The notes below the pieces were generated by a model, which worked only from the letters and a program-made list of their open reading frames with translations, was not told the DNA's origin and searched no databases. This document shows, one piece after another, positions 29,832-39,140 of a stretch of DNA of 64,000 nucleotides. Position numbers and translations under genes: made by a program. Source of the stretch: Zobellella taiwanensis (GTDB lineage: Bacteria; Pseudomonadota; Gammaproteobacteria; Enterobacterales; Aeromonadaceae); assembly GCF_003012795.1 (NCBI RefSeq), contig NZ_PXYH01000009.1:1-64000 (forward strand). The letters are read 5' to 3'. The stretch's first letter is position 1. Each line of letters starts with the position of its first letter.

Positions 29832-30724
29832 CAGTCCATTACCTCATTGATGGCCTGGCGCAGGCCCTCGCCGACCATGTTGATCACCAGTACCGACAGC
29901 AGTATCGCCAGGCCCGGCAGGGTGACGGTCCAGGGCGCCAGGTAGACCAGTTCGAGGGCGTCGGACAGCATGGCCCCCCACTCGGGCCGGGGCGGCTGGG
30001 CGCCGAGGCCGAGAAAGCCGACCGCGGTAATGTCGAGGATGGCCGCCGACAGCGCCCGGGTGGTCTGGCTGACCAGGGTATCGCTGAGGTTGGGCAGCAC
30101 CCCGTAGCGCAGGATGCGCCACTGGTTGGCGCCGTCCAGGCGCAGGGCGACGATGTATTCCTTCTGCATCTCTTCCGACACCGCGTTGTAGGTGGCGCGG
30201 ACGAACTGGGGGATCAGCGCCAGGGTGATGGCGAACAGGGTATGCAGCAGCCCGGGGCCCAGGATGGCGACGAAAATAATGGCCAGCAGCAGCGAGGGGA
30301 TGGACAGCAGGGTGTCGAGCAGGTGGTTGAGGATGCTCGCCTTCATGCCCCGGCTCATGCCGCCGAGGATGCCGATGCTGCCGCCCACCAGCAGCGCCAC
30401 CAGCACGATCAGCACGGCGTTGCCCACGGTCAGGCGGGCGCCGCTGATCAGCCGGGACAGCAGATCCCGGCCCAGGTCGTCGGTGCCGAGGAAAAAGTCG
30501 ATGTTGCCCTCGGCGGCCCAGGACGGCGGCAGCAGCAGCGCCTCACCGAACTGTTCATAGGGAGCGTAGGGCGCCAGCCAGGGGCCGAACAGGGTGAACA
30601 GGGTCAAAAACCCCAGCCCCCAGAGGCCGATCATCGCCAGGGTATTTTTGCGAAACAGCAACCAGGCCTGCTCGAGGGGGGAGCGGACCTTGAGTTCGGG
30701 ATAGATGTTAGCCCTGGTTGGCAT
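29831..30724 (-). CDS. sapC: peptide ABC transporter permease SapC
   Basis: A 297-residue permease with about six membrane segments and the inner-membrane-component signature region [21 protein letters not shown]. Overlaps sapB by 17 bp. Confidence 0.93.
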   Translation of the reverse strand: MPTRANIYPELKVRSPLEQAWLLFRKNTLAMIGLWGLGFLTLFTLFGPWLAPYAPYEQFGEALLLPPSWAAEGNIDFFLGTDDLGRDLLSRLISGARLTVGNAVLIVLVALLVGGSIGILGGMSRGMKASILNHLLDTLLSIPSLLLAIIFVAILGPGLLHTLFAITLALIPQFVRATYNAVSEEMQKEYIVALRLDGANQWRILRYGVLPNLSDTLVSQTTRALSAAILDITAVGFLGLGAQPPRPEWGAMLSDALELVYLAPWTVTLPGLAILLSVLVINMVGEGLRQAINEVMD

Positions 30725-31670
30725 AGAGCGCCCTCCGCCGGCTGGGGTAAACGAGGGTGGAAAGAATGTCCATGCCGACTCCGGCCACTATGGTGAAGGT
30801 GGCGATGGCCAGGGTGCCGCCCTTGATGGCGGCATAGTCCTGCAGCGCTATGCTGGTGACCAGCCAGCGGCCGAGGCCCGGCCAGTCGAACACGATTTCG
30901 GTCATCATCGCCGAGGTCAGCACTGTACCCAGTTGCAGCCCCAGGGTGGGGATGGTCATGGGAAAGGCGTTGCGCAGGCCGTGGCGCAGTATCACATGGG
31001 TTTCGCTGAAACCCTTGGTCAGCGCCGCACGGATGTAGTTTTGCCGGAGCACCTCGAGCAGGGCGCTGCGGATTTGGCGGATCACCTCTGTGGTCGGCAC
31101 TATGGCCAGCACCAGGGCAGGCAGGATCAGGTGCTGCAGTGCGTCGAGGAAGGCCGGCAGGCGATGGGGGGTGTCGGCGAGCAGCGAGTCTATGATCATG
31201 ATGCCGGTCACCGGGGTGATGTCGTAGAGCAGGCTCAGCTGGCCCGATACCGGCAGCCAGCCCAGGTGCAGGGAAAACAGCATCACCAGCAGCAGGCCCA
31301 GCCAGAACACCGGCACCGAATAGCCCACCAGGGTGCCGGTGAGGATCAGGGTATCCTGCCAGCGGCCCTGGCGCAGGGCGGCCAGGGTGCCCACCGGCAC
31401 CCCCACCAGCAGGGAAATGACAAAGGCCGCCAGGCACAGCTCCAGGGTGGCGGGAAAATACTGGCCGAGCGCCCCCAGCACCGGCATGCCGGTGGCGCTG
31501 GAAATCCCGAAATCCCCCGCCAGCAGCTGCTGCAAAAAGGCCAGGTAGCCGGGCCAGAACTCCCCGCCGTCGGTGCCGAGCAGCCGGTATTCCAGGCCAT
31601 AGGCGAGCAGTGTCAGCAGCAGCAGGGTACTGAGCAGCAGGTTGAGCCGGCGCAGCAGGTAATGAAACAT
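30708..31670 (-). CDS. sapB: peptide ABC transporter permease SapB
   Basis: A 320-residue permease starting MFHYLLRRLNLLL, with about six membrane segments and the signature region LLEVLRQNYIRAALTKGFSE. It starts 2 bp after the sapA stop and pairs with SapC in the membrane. Confidence 0.93.
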   Translation of the reverse strand: MFHYLLRRLNLLLSTLLLLTLLAYGLEYRLLGTDGGEFWPGYLAFLQQLLAGDFGISSATGMPVLGALGQYFPATLELCLAAFVISLLVGVPVGTLAALRQGRWQDTLILTGTLVGYSVPVFWLGLLLVMLFSLHLGWLPVSGQLSLLYDITPVTGIMIIDSLLADTPHRLPAFLDALQHLILPALVLAIVPTTEVIRQIRSALLEVLRQNYIRAALTKGFSETHVILRHGLRNAFPMTIPTLGLQLGTVLTSAMMTEIVFDWPGLGRWLVTSIALQDYAAIKGGTLAIATFTIVAGVGMDILSTLVYPSRRRALYANQG

Positions 31671-31672
31671 GG

Positions 31673-33274
31673 CTACTCCTCCTTGTAGGCCTGGTGGAAG
31701 GCCACGCCGCCGTAGGGCTGCAGCCGCAGCCCCTTGACCTGGCGGCGGTGGGCCTGCTGCTTGAGGCTGTGGGTCAGCGGGATCAGCGGCATGTCCTGGT
31801 AGACCAGTTCCTGGGCCAGCTGATAGTGGCCGATGCGCGAGGCCAGGCCGGGATCGGCCAGGGCCGCGTCGAGCTCGTGCTCGAACAGCGGATGACACCA
31901 GCGGCTGGCGTTGGTGCCGGCGGCAATGGCCTGGCAACTGAGCAGGTTGCGCAGCATGTTGTCCGGATCCGGGGAGTCGGCGGACCAGCCGGTCAGCACG
32001 GCGTCGTGGGCGCCTTCCCTCAGGGTGCGGCGCAGTATCTGCTCTTCCAGGCTTTGCAGCCGGACCCGGATGCCGAGCTCGCCCAGGCGGCGCTGGATCA
32101 GCTGGCCGGTCTTGAGTCCGTCCGGGTTGAAGCTGCGGCTGCCCGCCGGCACCAGCAGCGTCATTTCAAAGCCGTGCTCAAGGCCGGCCTGCTCCAGCAG
32201 CCAGCGGGCCCGTTCCAGATCGGGCAGGGGCATCAGCAGGTTGGGATGGTGCCCCCAGGATACCGGCGGCAGCAGCGATTCGGCCACGGAGCCGATGTCG
32301 AAATAGACAGCGTGCAGGATATCGGTGCGCGACAGTGCCAGGCTCAGCGCCTTGCGCACCCTGAGATCGCTGAACGGCGGCTTTTGGGTATTCAGTGCCA
32401 GTGCCGAGACGTTCATGCCGGTGGCCTGGTCCAGGGCCAGCTCCGGGTGGCGGCGGATCACCGACATCTGGCTGGCGCCCGGGTGGGCCATGACGTCGCA
32501 CTCGCCGGTCAGCAGTTTGGCCAGGCGCTTTGACGACTTGGGGGTGATGTCGAAAATCAGCTGGCCGAGCCGGGCCGGGCCGCGCCAGTAGTCGGGATGG
32601 CGGTAATAACGGATGAAGTCGTCGGTGCGGTAGTGGCTGAGCCGGAACGGCCCTGTGCCCACCGGCTGCTGGTCGAGCAGCTGGGGGGTGCCGGCGGCGA
32701 GCAGGCCCTCGGCGTATTCCGCCGAGAGGATCACCGCGTAGTCGCTGGCCAGGTTGGCAATAAAGGAAGCGTCCGGCCGGCGCAGGATGAATTCCACCTC
32801 CAGGCTGTCGAGGGCGCGCACCTCGCGGATAAGCTCAGGCCAGCCGATGCTGTCGAAAAAGGGATAGCGGCCGCCGCTGACCGGGTGATAGGGATGATGG
32901 GGGTCAACCAGCCGGCGAAAGGTGAATACCACGTCCTCGGCGGTAAGCTGCCGGCCGGGGGTGAACCAGGCGGTATGGTGGAAGCTGACCCCGGGGCGCA
33001 GCCTGAAGCGGTAGCGCAGGCCGTCCTCGCTGCGGCTCCAGGCCAGGGCCAGGGCGGGCACCGGCTGCAGGTTGTTGGGATCGATGTCGAGCAGGCGGTC
33101 GTACAGCTGGCGGGCGGTGGCGTCCAGGGTCTGGGTGGAGGTGACCAGTTGCGGGTTGAAGGTCAGCGGCGGGCCTTCCGCGCAATAAAGCAGGCTCTCT
33201 TTGGCCAGTTGTCGGTTGCCGCCGTCGCAGCCCGCCAGCAGCAGGGGAAACAGGCAGCACAGCCAGAAACGCAT
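31673..33274 (-). CDS. sapA: Sap transporter substrate-binding lipoprotein SapA
   Basis: A 533-residue SBP_bac_5-family binding protein. A short signal peptide ends in lipobox LLAGC, so it is predicted to be a lipoprotein, unlike the soluble enteric SapA. Family motifs include LLDIDPNNLQPVPALA, LTAEDVVFTFRRL and GTGPFRL. It starts 2 bp after pspF, so it is probably cotranscribed with that activator. Confidence 0.92.
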   Translation of the reverse strand: MRFWLCCLFPLLLAGCDGGNRQLAKESLLYCAEGPPLTFNPQLVTSTQTLDATARQLYDRLLDIDPNNLQPVPALALAWSRSEDGLRYRFRLRPGVSFHHTAWFTPGRQLTAEDVVFTFRRLVDPHHPYHPVSGGRYPFFDSIGWPELIREVRALDSLEVEFILRRPDASFIANLASDYAVILSAEYAEGLLAAGTPQLLDQQPVGTGPFRLSHYRTDDFIRYYRHPDYWRGPARLGQLIFDITPKSSKRLAKLLTGECDVMAHPGASQMSVIRRHPELALDQATGMNVSALALNTQKPPFSDLRVRKALSLALSRTDILHAVYFDIGSVAESLLPPVSWGHHPNLLMPLPDLERARWLLEQAGLEHGFEMTLLVPAGSRSFNPDGLKTGQLIQRRLGELGIRVRLQSLEEQILRRTLREGAHDAVLTGWSADSPDPDNMLRNLLSCQAIAAGTNASRWCHPLFEHELDAALADPGLASRIGHYQLAQELVYQDMPLIPLTHSLKQQAHRRQVKGLRLQPYGGVAFHQAYKEE

Positions 33275-33276
33275 GT

Positions 33277-34263
33277 TCAGTCCTTGTGTTCCGCCGCCCC
33301 GCTGGCGGCGTGTTTGCGCAGCAGGCCGCGCAGTTGGTGGTAGCTGAGCCCCAGCAGCCCGGCGGCCTGACGTTGATTATAACGGGCCCGGGCCAGTGCC
33401 GTCTGCACCAGGCTGTGTTCCTGTTCGGCCAGGTGCCGGCGCAGGTCGAGCGGCAGGGCCGGCGCCGCCTGCTGCCCGGGGCCGCCGCCCGGCCGCCAGG
33501 GGGAGGCGAAGGGGTCCAGGCACAACTCGGCCAGGGGCTGCTGGGGGCAGCCGTGGCGGTAGAGGCTGCGCTCGACCACGTTTTTCAGTTCGCGCACATT
33601 GCCCGGCCAGGGATGCTCCAGCAACCGGCGCCGCGCCGCCGGGGCGAAACCGGCGAACAGGGGCCAGCCCAGCTCCATGCACAGGGCGACGGCAAAGTGT
33701 TCCGCTAGGCGCAGTATGTCCTGATCCCGGGCGCGCAGGGGCGGCAATGTAACCACATCGAAGGCCAGTCTATCAAGCAGATCGGCGCGAAACTCGCCCT
33801 TTTCCACCAGCTCGGGCAGATCCTGGTTGGTGGCGCACAGCAGGCGGACGTCCACCTTGACCGGCTGGCTGCCGCCGACCCGTTCGAACTCGCCGTATTC
33901 GATGGCCCTGAGCAGTTTTTCCTGCACCCGGGCACTGGTGGTGGCCAGCTCATCGAGAAACAGGGTGCCGCCGTCGGCCCGCTCGAAGCGGCCCAGGTGG
34001 CGTTTCTGGGCGCCGGTGAAGGCACCCGCCTCGTGGCCGAACAGCTCGCTTTCGAGCAGGGTTTCGGCCAGGGTGGCGCAGTTGAGGGAGATGAACGGCT
34101 GTTGCCAGCGGGACGAAAGGTAATGCAGGCGCTGGGCGATCAGCTCCTTGCCGGTGCCGCGCTCGCCCACCACCAGCACCGGCCGGTCGAGGGGGGCGAG
34201 CAGGGAGACCTGGTCCAGTACCCCGAGCAGGGCATTGGACTGACCGATAAGCTCAATATCCAT
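33277..34263 (-). CDS. pspF: phage-shock-protein operon activator PspF
   Basis: A 328-residue sigma-54 enhancer-binding protein without a receiver domain: Walker A GERGTGKEL, the GAFTGA loop that contacts sigma-54, Walker B GGTLFLDE, an arginine finger region and a C-terminal Fis-type helix-turn-helix (NQRQAAGLLGLSYHQLRGLL). The start MDIELIGQS matches the usual PspF N-terminus. Divergent from pspA. PspA normally inhibits it by direct binding. Confidence 0.94.
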   Translation of the reverse strand: MDIELIGQSNALLGVLDQVSLLAPLDRPVLVVGERGTGKELIAQRLHYLSSRWQQPFISLNCATLAETLLESELFGHEAGAFTGAQKRHLGRFERADGGTLFLDELATTSARVQEKLLRAIEYGEFERVGGSQPVKVDVRLLCATNQDLPELVEKGEFRADLLDRLAFDVVTLPPLRARDQDILRLAEHFAVALCMELGWPLFAGFAPAARRRLLEHPWPGNVRELKNVVERSLYRHGCPQQPLAELCLDPFASPWRPGGGPGQQAAPALPLDLRRHLAEQEHSLVQTALARARYNQRQAAGLLGLSYHQLRGLLRKHAASGAAEHKD

Positions 34264-34384
34264 GGCGTAACTCTTGGTTAAATTTGCCAAATGATAGCCT
34301 TTTTAACCACGAGTCGGCAGGCCTCATTCCGCGCCCTTTATAAAATAGTCATGTTTTTCATGGTATTAATGTTTGTTTAAGGTT

Positions 34385-34400
34385 TGGCATGTATCTTGTT
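34385..34400 (+). promoter_or_regulatory. sigma-54 promoter of pspABC
   Basis: TGGCAT-N5-TTGTT has the correct -24/-12 spacing, with TTGT where consensus has TTGC. It lies 63 bp before pspA. The AT-rich 34264-34384 stretch is where PspF and IHF sites would be; I could not pin down individual sites. Confidence 0.75.
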
Positions 34401-34462
34401 TAGGTGAGTGGGAAGGCGAAGCCAGGGGGCATTCGCCGCCCAACCGCCCGAGGAGGCAATTC

Positions 34463-35128
34463 ATGAGCATTTTTTCACGCATGGCCGACATCATTAACGC
34501 CAACCTCAATTCCCTGCTGGACAAGGCCGAGGATCCGGCCAAGATGGTCCGGCTGATCATCCAGGAGATGGAGGACGAGCTGGTGCGCGAGCGCTCCAAC
34601 CTGGCCCGCTTCCTGGCCGAGAAAAAGGATCTGCTGCGCCAGATAGAACGCCACCGGGAGCGGGTGCAGGAATGGCAGGACAAGGCCGAGCTGGCGCTGA
34701 CCAAGGATCGCGAAGACCTGGCCCGGGCCGCCCTTATCGAAAAGAGCAAGCAGGCCGAACTGCTCAAGGCCCTGGAGCAGGAATGCACCGTGGTGGAAGA
34801 GAGCATGAACAAGCTGGCGGAAGCCATCCAGCAGCTCGAGGCCAAGCTGGCCGACGCCCGTGCCCGCCAGCAGGCGATGCAGTTGCGCGAGCGCAGCGCC
34901 CAAAGCCGGATCAAGGTGCAGGAGCGGGTGCGCCAGAGCGAAAACGCCTCGGCCATCGACAAGTTCGATCGCATGGAGCGCAAAATCGACGAACTGGAGG
35001 CCAGGGCCGATCTGTACAGCCGCAGCCGGGGGCTGGATCAGGAATTTGCCGAACTGGAGGCGGACGACGTCATCGGCAAGGAACTGGCCCGGCTCAAGGC
35101 CCGGCTCAATAACCGCGAGGAACAATAA
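34463..35128 (+). CDS. pspA: phage shock protein A
   Basis: A 221-residue peripheral membrane protein of the ESCRT-III-like PspA/IM30 family. An N-terminal amphipathic helix (SIFSRMADIINANLNSLLDKA) is followed by a long coiled coil (about 25-190). It senses membrane stress, inhibits PspF and stabilises the inner membrane. A strong GGAGG site precedes the ATG. Confidence 0.97.
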   Translation: MSIFSRMADIINANLNSLLDKAEDPAKMVRLIIQEMEDELVRERSNLARFLAEKKDLLRQIERHRERVQEWQDKAELALTKDREDLARAALIEKSKQAELLKALEQECTVVEESMNKLAEAIQQLEAKLADARARQQAMQLRERSAQSRIKVQERVRQSENASAIDKFDRMERKIDELEARADLYSRSRGLDQEFAELEADDVIGKELARLKARLNNREEQ

Positions 35129-35361
35129 TGTCCGAACTGGCCTGGGCCCTGGTGGCCCCGCTCAACATCTTTCTGTTTCTGGTAGTGCCGGTGTGGCTGG
35201 TGCTGCACTATCGCAGCAAGCGGCGGCTGGACGAGGGGCTGGATGAAGCCGCCCGCCAGCGCCTGGAGCAGGCACTGCAACAGTCCGAACAACTGGCCGA
35301 ACGGGTGCAGACCCTGGAGCGGCTGCTGGATCAGGAGGTCCCCGGATGGCGTCAACCCTGA
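35128..35361 (+). CDS. pspB: phage shock protein B
   Basis: A 77-residue single-pass inner-membrane protein: hydrophobic segment about 5-25, then a charged coiled coil (LDEAARQRLEQALQQSEQ). With PspC it relays the stress signal to PspA. Its first codon overlaps the pspA stop. Confidence 0.93.
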   Translation: MSELAWALVAPLNIFLFLVVPVWLVLHYRSKRRLDEGLDEAARQRLEQALQQSEQLAERVQTLERLLDQEVPGWRQP

Positions 35362-35741
35362 TAAACCTCTATCGTGACAAAAGCAACGGCAAGCTCGGCG
35401 GGGTATGCGCCGGCATTGCCCGCAAGGCCGGGGTCGAGCCCTGGCTGGTGCGGGTGCTGGCCATCACCGGCCTGGTCTTCGCCAGCTTCCTGACCCTGGT
35501 GCTCTACATCGCGGCCTGGCTGCTGCTCGACGACCTGCCCGCCGGCACCCGGCAAAGCCCGCCTCCGGAGCATGTCAAGGCCGCCGGCTGGCAGTCGGGG
35601 CTGTCGCCCCGGGAGGCGCTGGAGCGTCTTGAGGGCCGGCTTGCACGGCTGAACGAGAGGGTGGCGGGCATGGAGCGGCTGCTGACCTCCCGCGAGTTCA
35701 GGCTGCGCCGGGAATTCAACCATCTGCGCGAGGATAAATGA
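35346..35741 (+). CDS. pspC: phage shock protein C
   Basis: A 131-residue PspC-domain protein: YRDKSNGKLGGVCAGIARKAGVEPWLVRV, then a membrane segment (about 38-60) and a C-terminal coiled coil. It overlaps pspB by 16 bp. Confidence 0.94.
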   Translation: MASTLINLYRDKSNGKLGGVCAGIARKAGVEPWLVRVLAITGLVFASFLTLVLYIAAWLLLDDLPAGTRQSPPPEHVKAAGWQSGLSPREALERLEGRLARLNERVAGMERLLTSREFRLRREFNHLREDK

Positions 35742-37141
35742 ACAAAACCGCACTGGAGCAGTGGCGCAACAAGGCCGGGGCCTGGGTCCAGCGGGGGCTG
35801 GACCAGCGCCTGCGGCTGGCGGTAACGGGCTTAAGCCGCAGCGGCAAGACCGCCTTTATCACCAGCCTGGTCAACCAGTTGGAGCACGCCGGCATCGACG
35901 CCCGGCTGCCCCACTGGCCGCCGGCAGCCGAGGGCCGGCTGCTCGGCATCAAGCGGGTGCCGAGCCGTCACCACCATGTTCCCGCCTTTGGCTACGAGGC
36001 GGCCCTGGCCCAACTGGCGGGCACGCCGCCGGCCTGGCCCGAGCCGACCCGGGGCATCAGCGAGATCACCCTGGCGATCCGGTACCAGCCCGGCAATGCC
36101 CTTAAACGCCGGCTCAAGGATACCGCCACCCTCTATCTGGAACTGGTCGACTATCCCGGCGAATGGCTGCTCGACCTGCCCCTGCTCGACCTGAGCTATG
36201 CCCAGTGGAGCGAACAGCAGCGCCGGCTGCTGGACAACCCCGAGCTGGCGCGGCTGGCCAGGCCCTGGCTGGAGGCGGGCGCGGCCGTGGCCGCCGACGC
36301 CCCCGCCGAGGATGCCCGGCTGGCCCGGCTGGCGGCCGACTACAGCCGCTGGCTGCTCGACATCCGCCGCGAGGCCGGCGCCTACCTGGTGCAGCCCGGG
36401 CGCTTTATCCTGCCCGGTGAATACCAGGGCGCGCCCATGCTGGAGTTTGTGCCCTGGGTGTGGGGCCAGGTGCCGGCCGGGCTCGGCGAGCAGCATCACT
36501 ACGGCATGATGGAAGCCCGTTTTGAACACTACAAAAAACACCTGGTGGCCGGTTTTTACCGTGAATTTTTCGCCGGCTTCGACCGCCAGATAGTGCTGGT
36601 GGACTGCCTGAGTGCGCTCAACCGGGGGCCGGACAGCGTGGCCGACCTGGGCCGGGCCCTGTCCGCCATCATGCAGAGTTTCGAGTATGGCCAAAGCGGC
36701 TGGTGGCGGCGGCTGTTCGCCCCGCGCATCGACAAGCTGCTGTTCGCCGCCACCAAGGCCGATCACCTGACCCCCGACCAGCACGGCCGCCTGAGCCGGC
36801 TGCTGGGGGCCCTGGTGCGCGGCGGCCACCGCCGGGCCCGGCTGGCGGGCATCGATATCCAGACCCTGGCGCTGGCCTCGATCCGCGCCACCACCAGCGG
36901 CGAGGTCAGCCACCAGGGCGAGCGCATCCCCGCGCTGCAGGGTCACCGGCTGGCCGACGGCCAGCCGGTGACCCTGTATCCGGGCGAGGTGCCCGAGGGC
37001 CTGCCTGAGGCGGACTTCTGGCAGCGACAGGGTTTTGACTTTACCGAATTCGCGCCGCCCCGGTGGCAACAGGATGCGCCACTGCCCCATCTGCGCCTGG
37101 ATCAGGCGCTCGCCTTTCTGCTGGGAGACAAGTTGTCGTGA
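35738..37141 (+). CDS. ycjX: YcjX-family P-loop protein
   Basis: A 467-residue protein of the YcjX (DUF463) family with P-loop GLSRSGKTAF (31-40), a conserved DYPGEWLLDLPLL motif in the switch region and an IDKLLFAATKADHL motif. E. coli YcjX belongs to the psp regulon and is thought to be a GTPase; its role is not settled. Joined to pspC by a 4-bp overlap. Confidence 0.93.
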   Translation: MNKTALEQWRNKAGAWVQRGLDQRLRLAVTGLSRSGKTAFITSLVNQLEHAGIDARLPHWPPAAEGRLLGIKRVPSRHHHVPAFGYEAALAQLAGTPPAWPEPTRGISEITLAIRYQPGNALKRRLKDTATLYLELVDYPGEWLLDLPLLDLSYAQWSEQQRRLLDNPELARLARPWLEAGAAVAADAPAEDARLARLAADYSRWLLDIRREAGAYLVQPGRFILPGEYQGAPMLEFVPWVWGQVPAGLGEQHHYGMMEARFEHYKKHLVAGFYREFFAGFDRQIVLVDCLSALNRGPDSVADLGRALSAIMQSFEYGQSGWWRRLFAPRIDKLLFAATKADHLTPDQHGRLSRLLGALVRGGHRRARLAGIDIQTLALASIRATTSGEVSHQGERIPALQGHRLADGQPVTLYPGEVPEGLPEADFWQRQGFDFTEFAPPRWQQDAPLPHLRLDQALAFLLGDKLS

Positions 37142-38133
37142 CCCTCAAAAGCAAACTGATTCTGGACCAGCCCCTGGCGGCGCCGGCCGCCGACCCGCTC
37201 AAGCCGGGGCAGGCGCTGGCGGAAGACGATTTTATCCGCCTCGATGACACCGAGCCGGTGCCGCTGGCGGCGCTGCGTCCGCGCCGCCGGCACCGGCTGT
37301 GGGCCAGTGCCATCGCCCTGCTGCTGCTGTTGCTGCTGGTCGACTCCGGCCTGTCTTTGTGGCAAACCTGGCAACAAAGCCGGCTGCTGGGGGCCGCCTG
37401 GAGTCTTGCCCTGGGGCTGCTGGCCGTGGCGGCCCTCGCCACCCTGTGGCGCGAGCTGCGGCTGCTGCGCCGCCTCGAACAGGTGGGGCGCCAACGGGCC
37501 CGGGCCGAGGCCCTGCTGGCCGGCGCGGGCAGCGGCCAGGCCAGGCCCTTGTGCGAACAGCTGGCGGCCCAGGGCGGGCTGACCCATACCGAGGGCTTTC
37601 AGCAATGGCGCGCCGGGCTGGAGCAGCAGGAGCTGGACGGCGAGGTGCTGGCACTGTACAGCCGGCTGGTGCTGGCCGGCCAGGATCGCCAGGCCCGGGC
37701 CCGGGTGCTCAAGTGGTCCGGCGAGGCGGCGGTGATGGTGGCCGCCAGCCCCTTGGCGGCGGTGGACATGCTGCTGGTATTGTGGCGCAACCTGCGGATG
37801 ATAGAGGACATTACCCAATGTTACGGCATCCGCCTCGGGGCCCTGAGCCGGATGCGGCTGCTGCGGGGCGTGCTGCACAACATGCTCTATGCCGGGGTGT
37901 CGGAGGCGGCGGTGGACATGGGCATGGACCTGCTGGGGCTGGAGCTGGCGGGGCGGCTGTCGGCCCGGGCCGGGCAGGGGGTGGGCGCGGGCCTGCTGAC
38001 CGCCCGCCTGGGCCTGCAGGCGATGGATTTGTGCCGGCCCGTGCCCTGGCAGGGCGACGAGAAAAAGCAGCTGGGCGGCATTCGCCGTGCCCTGGTCGAC
38101 AAGGTGCTCAGGCTGCTGACCCCTAAATCATGA
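37138..38133 (+). CDS. ycjF: YcjF-family membrane protein (DUF697)
   Basis: A 331-residue protein with an acidic N-terminal part, two membrane segments (about 57-77 and 85-105) and a DUF697 region (GQGVGAGLLTARLGLQAMDLCRPVPW). The start is GTG overlapping the ycjX stop (GTGA). Partner of YcjX in the psp regulon; function unknown. Confidence 0.9.
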   Translation: MTLKSKLILDQPLAAPAADPLKPGQALAEDDFIRLDDTEPVPLAALRPRRRHRLWASAIALLLLLLLVDSGLSLWQTWQQSRLLGAAWSLALGLLAVAALATLWRELRLLRRLEQVGRQRARAEALLAGAGSGQARPLCEQLAAQGGLTHTEGFQQWRAGLEQQELDGEVLALYSRLVLAGQDRQARARVLKWSGEAAVMVAASPLAAVDMLLVLWRNLRMIEDITQCYGIRLGALSRMRLLRGVLHNMLYAGVSEAAVDMGMDLLGLELAGRLSARAGQGVGAGLLTARLGLQAMDLCRPVPWQGDEKKQLGGIRRALVDKVLRLLTPKS

Positions 38134-38143
38134 GGAGAACGAG

Positions 38144-38785
38144 ATGAATGCGGAAAAACTGATTGGCCAGTTTTTGGGCAAGGGTGCCGGTTTTGGCAAG
38201 GGCGCCGCCACCGGCGGCATACTGGGCCTGCTGCTGGGCAGCAAGAAGGGCCGCAAGATGGCCGGCGGCACCCTCAAGTACGCGGGACTGGCGGCGGCCG
38301 GGGTCATGGCCTGGAAGGCCTACCAGGGCTGGCAGCAGGGGCGCAGCCCGGGCCAGGCGGCGCCCGCCACCGAGGCCGATCTGCAACAGCTGGATCCGCG
38401 GTTTTCGCCGTTGGCCGCCGCGGCCAACGGCGAGCCGTTCCAGCTGTCGCTGATGCGCGCCATGATAGGCGCGGCCAAGGCCGACGGCCATGTGGATGCC
38501 GCCGAGCAGCAACGGATTTTTGAGCAGGTGGAGCAACTGGGGCTGGCGGCGGACGAAAAGGCGCTGGTGTTCGACATGCTGTCGGCGCCGGTGTCACTGG
38601 GCGACATTGTCGCTTCCGCCCGGGGACCCGAGCAGGCGGCGGAGCTGTATCTGGCATCCCGGCTGGTGATCGATCCGGATCAGGCGGCGGAGCAGGCCTA
38701 CCTGGAAGCGCTGGCGCACCGGCTGCAGTTGCCGGCGGAGCTGGTGACACATCTGGAAAGCCAGGCCCGGCAGGGAATGGCATAG
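38144..38785 (+). CDS. YebE-like DUF533 membrane protein
   Basis: A 213-residue protein: a Gly/Ala-rich N-terminus (KGAATGGILGLLLGSKKGRK) with one membrane segment, then a TerB-like helical domain (MRAMIGAAKADGHVDAAEQQRI). E. coli YebE is a cell-envelope stress gene; no activity is known. It follows ycjF by 10 bp, so it appears to be the sixth gene of this psp operon. Confidence 0.85.
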   Translation: MNAEKLIGQFLGKGAGFGKGAATGGILGLLLGSKKGRKMAGGTLKYAGLAAAGVMAWKAYQGWQQGRSPGQAAPATEADLQQLDPRFSPLAAAANGEPFQLSLMRAMIGAAKADGHVDAAEQQRIFEQVEQLGLAADEKALVFDMLSAPVSLGDIVASARGPEQAAELYLASRLVIDPDQAAEQAYLEALAHRLQLPAELVTHLESQARQGMA

Positions 38786-38824
38786 CCGAGGGCTTGCCTG
38801 CAGGGGAATGCAATGGGATTAAAG

Positions 38825-38901
38825 TGGGGTGACCGACGGGGCTCGAACCCGCGACAACCGGAATCACAATCCGGGACTCTACCAACTGAGCTACGGTCAC
38901 C
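38825..38901 (-). tRNA. tRNA-His (GUG)
   Basis: Minus-strand cloverleaf with the extra 5' G (G-1) opposite C73 that identifies tRNA-His, anticodon loop TTGTGAT (GUG), T loop TTCGAGC and encoded CCA. Confidence 0.96.
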
Positions 38902-38906
38902 AGTGA

Positions 38907-38983
38907 TGGCGCGCCCTGCAGGACTCGAACCTGCGACCATCCGCTTAGAAGGCGGATGCTCTATCCAGCTGAGCTAAGGGCGC
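38907..38983 (-). tRNA. tRNA-Arg (UCU)
   Basis: A 77-nt minus-strand tRNA: acceptor GCGCCCT/AGGGCGC, anticodon loop CTTCTAA (UCU), T loop TTCGAGT and encoded CCA. It is transcribed just before tRNA-His, 5 bp apart. Confidence 0.96.
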
Positions 38984-39140
38984 CGGGCGTTGCGCGGGGT
39001 TCGGCCACGACGCAACGGGGCGGCATCATACCGATTTGGCCCCACAGGGTCAACGGCTTTATCCCGCCGGGCCTTGCTTATCAAAACCCTGAAAAAATGC
39101 GACAATCGCCGCAGGTTTATAAAGGTGAGAATCAACGCAG

